A DNA stretch of 5,164 nucleotides. It comes from Candidatus Latescibacterota bacterium. Lineage in GTDB: Bacteria; JAAXHH01; JACQVL01. The notes under the pieces were generated by a model. It searched no databases. It was given only the letters and a program-made list of their open reading frames with translations, and had not been told where the DNA came from. Where the stretch lies: contig JACQVL010000059.1 of assembly GCA_016209865.1 (NCBI GenBank), positions 1-5,164 on the forward strand. The letters run 5' to 3'. Numbering within the stretch: position 1 is the first letter of the stretch; each line of letters starts with the position of its first letter. Shown here in pieces: positions 1 through 3,999 of this stretch. The translations under genes and the position numbers were made by a program.

Positions 1-363
1 CAACCCCTGTCCATGCGCGTAGCCGATCAACGCGCGCAAGGATGCTGCGTCGTCCCGGTACTGGAGGTCCGGGTCAGTGACGCTCGGCTGGTAGCCGTAA
101 GGAACGACCTGGACCCACTCCACGCCGCACCCTTTCGCCGCCACCACCGCCTGCCGCCCCAGGGTCTCATACTCCCCTCGTGGGATACCGCGTCCGCCCC
201 ACGTCGAGAGGCTGACCCCTTTCTGGAACACGGGTTCAAACCGGCGGGACGAACGGACTGAGGCAGGATGGGCGGGCCGGTCTCCCCGGCTCCAGGACAA
301 CCCCACCCAGAGGAGGGCGACGACAGGTATCGTCAGGATGAACGGCGACGGGCGTTTCGGCAT
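1..363 (-). CDS. Secreted glycoside-hydrolase-like TIM-barrel protein, N-terminal part (runs off left edge)
   Basis: An open frame without stops runs from ATG at 363 down to base 1 (121 codons), so the 3' end lies outside the window. Residues 3-4 are Lys-Arg, followed by a hydrophobic stretch at about 7-24 (FILTIPVVALLWVGLSW), which looks like a signal peptide or membrane anchor; there is no lipobox Cys. From about residue 48 (KGVSLSTWGG) the chain resembles the start of a TIM-barrel hydrolase: a GVEWVQVVPYGYQ strand at 80-92 and a SLRALIGYAHGQGL helix at 108-121, the pattern of GH113-like proteins, where the next element is usually a 'K-V-M-L-K-P' strand. A GAGGA ribosome site (373-369) lies 5 nt before the ATG. 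An in-frame ATG at 378 has no ribosome site. A sugar-polymer substrate is a guess; the catalytic residues are not in the window. It is divergent from the mgs operon and need not share its function. Confidence 0.72.
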   Translation of the reverse strand, partial: MPKRPSPFILTIPVVALLWVGLSWSRGDRPAHPASVRSSRRFEPVFQKGVSLSTWGGRGIPRGEYETLGRQAVVAAKGCGVEWVQVVPYGYQPSVTDPDLQYRDDAASLRALIGYAHGQGL

Positions 364-368
364 GATGG

Positions 369-373
369 TCCTC
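369..373 (-). promoter_or_regulatory. Ribosome binding site of the hydrolase-like gene
   Basis: The minus strand reads GAGGA, then 5 nt, then ATG at 363. This decides the start in favour of 363 over the in-frame ATG at 378, which has no purine-rich stretch before it. Confidence 0.6.
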
Positions 374-386
374 AACATTAAGAAGA

Positions 387-438
387 CACCCTAACCCCCG
401 GCCCCTTCCCGACCTCGCAGGGAAGGAGGTTGGAGGTG
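387..438. repeat. Dispersed-type hairpin repeat in leader of the hydrolase-like gene
   Basis: CCTTCCC (404-410) pairs perfectly with GGGAAGG (420-426) across a 9-nt loop. An outer, imperfect arm pairs CACCCTAACC (387-396) with the GGTTGGAGGTG stretch (428-438). The wording CCCTAACCCCCGGCCCCTTCCC-type is familiar from multicopy intergenic repeats of many GC-rich metagenomic genomes; that it is multicopy here is inferred, since only one copy is in the window. It has no T-tract, so it is not a normal intrinsic terminator. It lies downstream of the predicted minus-strand transcription start and so would be in that mRNA's 5' leader. Confidence 0.5.
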
Positions 439-451
439 AGGGCTCACGTCG

Positions 452-480
452 ATTATAGTACGCAGTCCTACCCCTGTCAA
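452..480 (-). promoter_or_regulatory. Sigma70-type promoter for the hydrolase-like gene
   Basis: On the minus strand TTGACA (480-475) is followed by a 17-nt spacer and TATAAT (457-452), matching the vegetative consensus at all 12 positions with ideal spacing. Transcription should begin near 445, giving a leader of about 80 nt that contains the 387-438 hairpin repeat. An inverted repeat at 480-492 abuts the -35 box. Confidence 0.75.
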
Positions 481-492
481 CAGATATTCTGT
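480..492. promoter_or_regulatory. Inverted repeat ACAGA-TAT-TCTGT, candidate operator
   Basis: Perfect 5-bp arms flank a 3-bp centre. The element overlaps by one base the -35 box of the minus-strand promoter and lies just upstream of it, a position where a bound regulator could contact or block RNA polymerase. No regulator family is assigned. Confidence 0.35.
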
Positions 493-528
493 GTGGGATT
501 CTTCGTCGAGAGGCGGGAAAAAGAAGGC

Positions 529-540
529 TGTTCTGGAACA
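529..540. promoter_or_regulatory. Palindrome TGTTCTGGAACA, candidate operator copy 1
   Basis: Perfect 5-bp arms (TGTTC and GAACA) surround a 2-bp centre. It shares the pattern TGTT-N4-AACA with the palindrome at 572-583, starting exactly 43 bp earlier, or about four helical turns. It sits between the two divergent promoters, about 60 bp upstream of the mgsA -35 box. The bound protein is unknown. Confidence 0.42.
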
Positions 541-571
541 ATCAAAAGTGGACAGTGTTAGGGGAGATGAT

Positions 572-583
572 TGTTACGTAACA
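572..583. promoter_or_regulatory. Palindrome TGTTACGTAACA, candidate operator copy 2
   Basis: This is a perfect 12-bp palindrome with no spacer. It lies 16 bp upstream of the -35 box of the mgsA promoter, a usual place for an activator, and shares TGTT-N4-AACA with the copy at 529-540. No regulator gene is in the window. Confidence 0.45.
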
Positions 584-599
584 GGGGAACGAAATGGTA

Positions 600-628
600 T
601 TGACAAGGCGCGAATCGCGTCATATCAT
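600..628 (+). promoter_or_regulatory. Sigma70-type promoter of the mgs/sox-like operon
   Basis: TTGACA (600-605), a 17-nt spacer and TATCAT (623-628) match the vegetative consensus at 11 of 12 positions. Transcription should start near 635, leaving a leader of about 95 nt before mgsA. The spacer holds a short CGCG-AAT-CGCG repeat (609-619) and an 11-bp palindrome lies over the predicted start point. Candidate operator palindromes lie upstream, so the promoter may be strong but regulated. Confidence 0.72.
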
Positions 629-636
629 TATCCGAA

Positions 637-647
637 CTGATCATCAG
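637..647. promoter_or_regulatory. Palindrome CTGAT-C-ATCAG at predicted transcription start
   Basis: Perfect 5-bp arms flank a single central base, 8 bp downstream of the -10 box. The position fits a repressor operator, but an 11-bp palindrome could be chance. Confidence 0.3.
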
Positions 648-668
648 GGACGAAAAGAGAAACTATGG

Positions 669-710
669 ATTTCCGCTCCCCGCTTTCGCGGGGACAGGTT
701 TCGTGGGAAT
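669..710 (+). repeat. REP-like nested hairpin in the mgsA leader
   Basis: The inner stem CCCCGC (678-683) / GCGGGG (688-693) closes a TTTC loop. The outer stem ATTTCCGC (669-676) / GTGGGAAT (703-710) has 8 pairs, two of them G-U. The wording resembles the dispersed 'GGATTTCCGC ... CGCGGG ... GGGAATGACA' repeats seen in many GC-rich metagenomic genomes. It ends 7 nt before the mgsA ribosome site, so the folded RNA would sit next to the site without covering it. There is no U-tract, so termination is unlikely. Confidence 0.6.
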
Positions 711-717
711 GACAAGC

Positions 718-722
718 AGGAG
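718..722 (+). promoter_or_regulatory. Ribosome binding site of mgsA
   Basis: AGGAG lies 7 nt before ATG 730. This fixes the start at 730 rather than the in-frame ATG at 703, which falls inside the outer hairpin arm and would put residues before the catalytic Cys. Confidence 0.75.
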
Positions 723-729
723 ACGCATC

Positions 730-1671
730 ATGTGCGGGATCGTTGGATACTTGAACAAATCGGGCGCCGTCTGTCCGATCGGCCGGACGATGTTGAGCAT
801 GCTCCAGGCGCTCGGCCGCCGCGGGCCAGACTCAGCCGGAATCGCGGTGTACGGGCCGGAGGATGACGAGACGGTCATCCTCCGGGTCAAACTGGGCGAG
901 CATACCGTCCCGGCCGGACGCAAAGACCAGGTCGTCGCTCAGGCGGAGACGCTCGCGCGAGTCACGCAGGCGGTCGTCACCGGAGAATACCTCCGTCTGG
1001 TGGTCGAGTACGATGGACAGCCAGCCGCGCTCCAGCAGGCGATCGAAACCGTCGCGCCGGATGTCGAAGTCGTCAGCATCGGACGGGCGTTGGAGATCGT
1101 CAAACAGGTGGGATCGCCGGACAACCTCGACGCGACGTACGGGGTGGCGGAGTTTGTCGGGACGCACGCCATCGGTCACACCCGCCTGTCGACCGAAAGC
1201 CGGGTGGATCTCAGCCATTCCCAGCCGTTCTGGGCGCACGGGACGCTCGACATCGCGGCCGTCCACAACGGCCACATCACGAATTACCACAAGCTCCGGC
1301 GTCAGTATGAGATGCGCGGGGTGCGGTTCTACACGGAGAACGACTCGGAGATCATCGGGATGTACTTGGCCGACCGGATGGCGCAGGGCCTGAGTTTCGA
1401 TCAGGCCCTGCGCGCCTCCATCCGCGACCTTGATGGGTCGTTTTGCTATCTCGCGGCCACGGCGGATCAGCTTGGCTTCGCCAAAGACTCGTTCGGCCTG
1501 AAGCCGCTGATGGTGACGGAGACCGACGAGTACGTCGCCATCGCCACGGAGGAACTCGCCCTGTGCGCCGCGTTCGGCCAGGCGGTGCAGGCTCGGGAGC
1601 CGGGGCCGAAGTCGGTGCGGACGTGGCGGCTCACCGCAGAAAGGAAAAGACAAAAAGGGGTAGCGGCGTGA
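730..1671 (+). CDS. mgsA: Class II glutamine amidotransferase subunit of N-methylglutamate/glutamate synthase family (MgsA/GlxB)
   Basis: This 313-residue cytoplasmic glutaminase subunit should release ammonia from glutamine, or handle the amide site, for the MgsABC complex. Starting at 730 gives MCGIVGY, where Met removal exposes the N-terminal nucleophile Cys2. Other class II features are RRGPDSAG (30-37), HTR (150-152), HSQPF (163-167), the oxyanion-hole motif NGHITN (180-185) and ENDSE (203-207). An insert of about 100 residues (42-146), including GRALEIVKQVGSP near 118-130, separates RGPDSAG from HTR and is typical of the GlxB/MgsA branch rather than of GltB or GlmS. The length fits that branch. 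It is first in the operon; its TGA (1669-1671) overlaps the GTG start of mgsB. Family assignment is firm. The N-methylglutamate role is inferred from the sox-like genes downstream. Alternative name: glxB. Confidence 0.92.
   Translation: MCGIVGYLNKSGAVCPIGRTMLSMLQALGRRGPDSAGIAVYGPEDDETVILRVKLGEHTVPAGRKDQVVAQAETLARVTQAVVTGEYLRLVVEYDGQPAALQQAIETVAPDVEVVSIGRALEIVKQVGSPDNLDATYGVAEFVGTHAIGHTRLSTESRVDLSHSQPFWAHGTLDIAAVHNGHITNYHKLRRQYEMRGVRFYTENDSEIIGMYLADRMAQGLSFDQALRASIRDLDGSFCYLAATADQLGFAKDSFGLKPLMVTETDEYVAIATEELALCAAFGQAVQAREPGPKSVRTWRLTAERKRQKGVAA
856..885. repeat. Perfect 12-bp inverted repeat inside mgsA
   Basis: CCGGAGGATGAC (856-867) and GTCATCCTCCGG (874-885) are exact reverse complements around the 6-nt loop GAGACG. 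In the mRNA this is a strong hairpin across the codons for PEDDETVILR, about 125 nt after the start codon, in the variable insert of the protein. Confidence 0.65.
1381..1413. repeat. Perfect 13-bp inverted repeat inside mgsA
   Basis: GCGCAGGGCCTGA (1381-1393) and TCAGGCCCTGCGC (1401-1413) are exact reverse complements around the 7-nt loop GTTTCGA. It spans the codons for AQGLSFDQALR. It is the longest perfect hairpin found in the window; no T-tract follows, so it is not an intrinsic terminator. Confidence 0.7.
1656..1660 (+). promoter_or_regulatory. Ribosome binding site of mgsB inside the end of mgsA
   Basis: AGGGG lies 7 nt before the GTG at 1668. It supports the GTG start overlapping the mgsA stop (GTGA) and argues against reading mgsB from farther upstream within mgsA. 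Confidence 0.7.
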
Positions 1672-2357
1672 CCACGATCGATTGCGACGGCAAGATCACA
1701 CGAACGATCAATCAAGAGATCCGGCGTCTGATGGAGGAAGGGGTTGAGGAGATCCGGATCCTCAACCCGGCGGCGCGGCACAGTCTGGGCGTCGGCCTCG
1801 TCCGGCCCATCCGTCTCGTGTTCGGTGGGAGCGTCGGCTATTACTGTGCCGGAATGATCGACGGCCCGGCGGTCTCCATCCACGGGAGCGCGGGCTGGGG
1901 CGTGGGTGAGGGTATGATGGCCGGGACGATCATCGTCGAGCAGCACGCCGGGAACGGCGCGGCGGCGTCGATTCGCGGCGGAACGGTCGTCATCCGAGGG
2001 GACGCGGCGGCGCGGACAGGCATCGCCATGAAGGGCGGGACGGTCATCGTCGGCGGGAGCGTCGGGTACATGAGCGGGTTCATGATGCAGAAGGGAACGT
2101 TGATCGTCTGCGGGGACGCGGGCGAGGCGCTCGGCGATTCGATGTACGAAGGGGTCATCTTCGTCGCCGGACAGGTCGCGGAATTGGGGAACGATGCGGT
2201 CGTCCAGACGCCGACCCCGGACGAGATGCAGGTCATCACCGAACAGCTCGCACGCTATGGAGTCGATCACCCGGACGAGTTTAAAAAGATCGTCGCGGGA
2301 CGGCGGTTGTGGAACTTCGACAAGCGAGAGTGGGACGTATGGAAGGCAGCGCTGTGA
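1668..2357 (+). CDS. mgsB: GXGXG-domain subunit of N-methylglutamate/glutamate synthase family (MgsB/GlxC)
   Basis: This 229-residue protein matches the C-terminal GXGXG domain of glutamate synthase as a stand-alone subunit. The N-terminal part (about 1-45) carries TINQEIRRLMEEG, then a right-handed beta-helix made of repeated turns with G-x-x-x-G spacing, clearest at 95-175: NGAAASIRGGTVVIRGDAA, MKGGTVIVGGSVGYM, QKGTLIVCGDAGEAL, YEGVIFVAGQVAELG. The C-terminal tail (183-229) is helical and ends with WNFDKREWDVWKAAL. The domain has no active site of its own; in GltS it holds the glutaminase and synthase domains together around the ammonia tunnel. The start is GTG 1668, overlapping the mgsA stop; an open frame farther upstream lies within mgsA and is ignored. 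Its TGA (2355-2357) overlaps the mgsC GTG. Alternative name: glxC. Confidence 0.9.
   Translation: MTTIDCDGKITRTINQEIRRLMEEGVEEIRILNPAARHSLGVGLVRPIRLVFGGSVGYYCAGMIDGPAVSIHGSAGWGVGEGMMAGTIIVEQHAGNGAAASIRGGTVVIRGDAAARTGIAMKGGTVIVGGSVGYMSGFMMQKGTLIVCGDAGEALGDSMYEGVIFVAGQVAELGNDAVVQTPTPDEMQVITEQLARYGVDHPDEFKKIVAGRRLWNFDKREWDVWKAAL
1741..1768. repeat. Perfect 10-bp inverted repeat inside mgsB
   Basis: GGGTTGAGGA (1741-1750) and TCCTCAACCC (1759-1768) are exact reverse complements around an 8-nt loop that includes part of the palindrome GATCCGGATC. It lies about 75 nt after the mgsB start codon. Confidence 0.55.
2341..2346 (+). promoter_or_regulatory. Ribosome binding site of mgsC
   Basis: GGAAGG lies 7 nt before GTG 2354, the same spacing as at mgsA, mgsB and soxD here. 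It favours the GTG that overlaps the mgsB stop over the in-frame ATGs at 2309 and 2339. A rival GGAGG (2455-2459) lies 11 nt before an in-frame GTG at 2471. Confidence 0.6.
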
Positions 2358-3751
2358 AAAGGCAAGGACGAAGGACGAAGGACGAAGGACGAAAAGGACA
2401 GAACGGACATCCTGCTCCTCCGCACGTTCTCCGCCAGGGCGCGCTCTGGACGCCGGAGGCGATCGACGACGTGCAGACGAAAGCGGAATTGGGTCGTTAC
2501 CGGCTTCGCGGGTTCGGCACCCTGCGCCGCCGGCCGCTCCCGTCGTTCGATGACCTCACGTTCATCCCCTGCACGCTGACGCGCATCCCGCTCGAAGGAT
2601 ACCGGGAAAAATGCGAGACGAAGACCGTGCTGGGGACGCGATTCGCCAAGAAACCCATCGTGCTCGACATCCCCATCATGATCACCGGGATGAGCTTCGG
2701 CGCGCTGTCGTACAACGCGAAAGTGGCCTTAGCGCGCGGCGCGACGCAGGTGGGGACGTCGACGACGACGGGCGACGGCGGGATGCTCCCGGCCGAGCGG
2801 GAGAATTCAAAGATCCTGATCTACGAAGTTCTCCCCAGCCGGTACGGGATGAACGTCCACCATCTCCAGATGGCCGACGGGATCGAGCTGACGATCGGCC
2901 AGGGGGCGAAGCCGGGAACGGGGGGCGTCCTGCTCGGCTCGAAAGTCTCCGACGAGATCGCCCGGATGCGCGACCTGCCCGTCGGGGTCGATCAGCGCAG
3001 CCCGTGCCGGCATCCGGACTTTCTCGGCCCGGATGACATGATCCTCAAGATCGAGGAACTGCGGGAAGCGACCGACTGGCAGGTGCCCATCATCGTGAAG
3101 ATCGGAGCATCCCGGGTGTACGACGACGTGAAATTAGCGGCCAAAGCCGGGACGGACATCATCGCCATCGACGGGATGGAAGGGGGAACGGGCGCGTCGC
3201 CGGACATCCTGATGGACCATACCGGGATTCCGACGCTCGCCGCCGTCTGCGAGGCGCGGGCCGCGCTGGAAGACCTGAGCCTGTACGGGGAAGTCCAGCT
3301 CATCATCGCGGGCGGCATCCGGAACGGCGCGGATGCGGCGAAGGCGATCGCCCTCGGCGCGGACGCGATCTATATCGGCACCGCCGCGCTCATCGCCCTC
3401 AACTGCAACAAGCCGCTCTACATCGAAGATTACCACGCCTTGGGCGCCGAACCGTACGCCTGTCATCACTGCCACACCGGCCGGTGTCCGGTCGGGATCA
3501 CGACGCAGGACCCGGAGCTGATGAAGCGACTGCCGATCGACGAAGGGGCGGAACGGGTGGCCAACTTCCTCCACGCGACGACGCTGGAGATTCAGATGCT
3601 CTCCCGCGCCTGCGGGAAGGCGGACGTGCACGACTTGGAGCCGGAAGACCTGAGGGCGCTCACGCTGGAAGCGTCGATGATCACCGGCGTCCCGCTCGTC
3701 GGCACACGTCGGGTGTTCGGCGGCGGGCCCGGGTGGAAAGAGGCGCACTGA
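2354..3751 (+). CDS. mgsC: FMN-binding glutamate synthase-type subunit (MgsC/GlxD)
   Basis: At 465 residues this is the synthase barrel of the complex, expected to combine 2-oxoglutarate or glutamate with the amide- or methylamine-derived nitrogen in the cytoplasm. Residues 1-30 are a poorly conserved basic stretch partly encoded by a heptamer repeat. The conserved part starts near 32 (WTPEAIDDVQTKAELGRYRLRGFGT). Typical GltS-domain motifs follow: MSFGALS (113-119), GTSTTTGDGGM (134-144), GQGAKPGTGG (182-191), VDQRSPCRHPD (212-222), DGMEGGTGASP (273-283) and the FMN-phosphate segment IAGGIRNGADAAKAIALGADAIYIGTA (split over 318-344). Cys370, Cys373 and Cys378 (C-x2-C-x4-C before PVGITTQ) could hold an iron-sulfur cluster. 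The GTG start overlaps the mgsB stop; the TGA shares one base with the soxD ATG. GTG 2471 is a possible shorter start but would drop conserved residues. Alternative name: glxD. Confidence 0.92.
   Translation: MKRQGRRTKDEGRKGQNGHPAPPHVLRQGALWTPEAIDDVQTKAELGRYRLRGFGTLRRRPLPSFDDLTFIPCTLTRIPLEGYREKCETKTVLGTRFAKKPIVLDIPIMITGMSFGALSYNAKVALARGATQVGTSTTTGDGGMLPAERENSKILIYEVLPSRYGMNVHHLQMADGIELTIGQGAKPGTGGVLLGSKVSDEIARMRDLPVGVDQRSPCRHPDFLGPDDMILKIEELREATDWQVPIIVKIGASRVYDDVKLAAKAGTDIIAIDGMEGGTGASPDILMDHTGIPTLAAVCEARAALEDLSLYGEVQLIIAGGIRNGADAAKAIALGADAIYIGTAALIALNCNKPLYIEDYHALGAEPYACHHCHTGRCPVGITTQDPELMKRLPIDEGAERVANFLHATTLEIQMLSRACGKADVHDLEPEDLRALTLEASMITGVPLVGTRRVFGGGPGWKEAH
2366..2393 (+). repeat. 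Four tandem copies of heptamer GGACGAA in the 5' end of mgsC
   Basis: Four exact head-to-tail copies occupy 28 bp, followed by a partial AAGGACA copy. In the mgsC frame they encode the basic stretch around RRTKDEGRK (residues 6-14). As 7 is not a multiple of 3, gaining or losing one copy would shift the frame for the GTG 2354 start. Similar GAAGGAC heptamers occur between genes in several GC-rich metagenomic lineages, which raises the option that this is a repeat inserted at the gene's edge. Confidence 0.8.
3474..3487. repeat. 14-bp palindrome ACACCGGCCGGTGT inside mgsC
   Basis: This perfect palindrome without spacer lies in the codons for the HTGRC part of the cysteine motif. The location inside strongly conserved codons makes chance the simplest explanation. 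Confidence 0.4.
3739..3743 (+). promoter_or_regulatory. Ribosome binding site of the soxD-like gene
   Basis: AGAGG at the end of mgsC lies 7 nt before ATG 3751, whose first base is the last base of the mgsC stop (TGATG). It supports this start over any upstream in-frame codon inside mgsC. Confidence 0.65.
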
Positions 3752-3999
3752 TGTCATTCCTCATCTCCTGTCCCAACTGCGGCGCGCGCAGCGTGTATGA
3801 ATTCCGGTTCGGCGGAGAAATACACGACCGCCCCCCCGTGTCTGCCTCCGAGGATGAATGGACGCAGTACCTGTATGCCAGGAAGAACAAGTCCGGGCCG
3901 CAGGAAGAATGGTGGTACCATCGCGCGGGCTGCCGGACATGGTTCAAGGCGGTCCGGGAGACGGCGACGAACACGGTGATCGAGACGCGCTGGCCATGA
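3751..3999 (+). CDS. soxD: Sarcosine oxidase delta-subunit family protein (SoxD/MgdB-like)
   Basis: This 82-residue zinc protein matches the small delta subunit of heterotetrameric sarcosine oxidase and of N-methylglutamate dehydrogenase (MgdB), though a little shorter than many family members (about 90-100). Family landmarks are the N-terminal CPNCGAR (7-13), FxFGGE (18-23), a central WTQYLYARKNKSG and the C-terminal EEWWYHRAGCRTWFKAVRET (52-71). Cys7, Cys10, His57 and Cys61 correspond to the four zinc ligands of known delta subunits. Delta is structural and packs against alpha; it has no known catalysis of its own. The start shares one base with the mgsC stop, and the stop overlaps the next gene's ATG (ATGA), so it is embedded in the operon. 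In known clusters the flavin-bearing beta gene (soxB/mgdA) usually precedes delta; here mgsC does. Confidence 0.9.
   Translation: MSFLISCPNCGARSVYEFRFGGEIHDRPPVSASEDEWTQYLYARKNKSGPQEEWWYHRAGCRTWFKAVRETATNTVIETRWP

Larger units (their letters stand above)
364..729. other. Divergent intergenic control region (366 bp)
   Basis: This stretch separates the minus-strand hydrolase-like gene from mgsA and contains no convincing gene. It is less GC-rich than the flanking coding sequence. It holds a minus-strand sigma70 promoter (452-480), a plus-strand sigma70 promoter (600-628), palindromes at 480-492, 529-540, 572-583 and 637-647, and hairpin repeats at 387-438 and 669-710. Each hairpin lies in the leader of one of the two transcripts. 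A frame on the plus strand starting at 594 overlaps the promoter and ends inside mgsA, so it is not taken as a gene. Confidence 0.85.

Noticed and set aside
221-230. TTCTGGAACA identical to part of the 529-540 palindrome
   Set aside because: Only one half-site is intact and it lies in conserved-looking codons of the hydrolase-like gene, so a third operator is not supported.
236-541. Minus-strand frame starting at 541 through the control region
   Set aside because: It crosses the TTGACA/TATAAT promoter and the hairpin repeat, and its 3' part overlaps in another frame the signal-peptide gene, which has a better start and ribosome site.
665-712. 15-codon leader ORF upstream of mgsA
   Set aside because: Its ATG has only a weak purine stretch and the coding part is simply the REP-like hairpin; there is no run of regulatory codons.
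594-866. Plus-strand frame starting at 594
   Set aside because: It begins before the -35 box of the operon promoter, so its start would not be transcribed, and it ends inside mgsA in another frame.
832-1653. Long minus-strand open frame opposite mgsA
   Set aside because: It is the antisense shadow of a strongly conserved GC-rich gene; its product is Arg/Asp/Pro-rich with no recognisable motif and no ribosome site.
1443-1667. N-terminal extension of mgsB into mgsA
   Set aside because: The extension is Arg/Gly-rich out-of-frame mgsA sequence; GTG 1668 has a good ribosome site and fits the family length.
1467-2270. Long minus-strand open frame opposite mgsB
   Set aside because: Antisense shadow; it crosses the mgsA-mgsB junction and has no recognisable domain.
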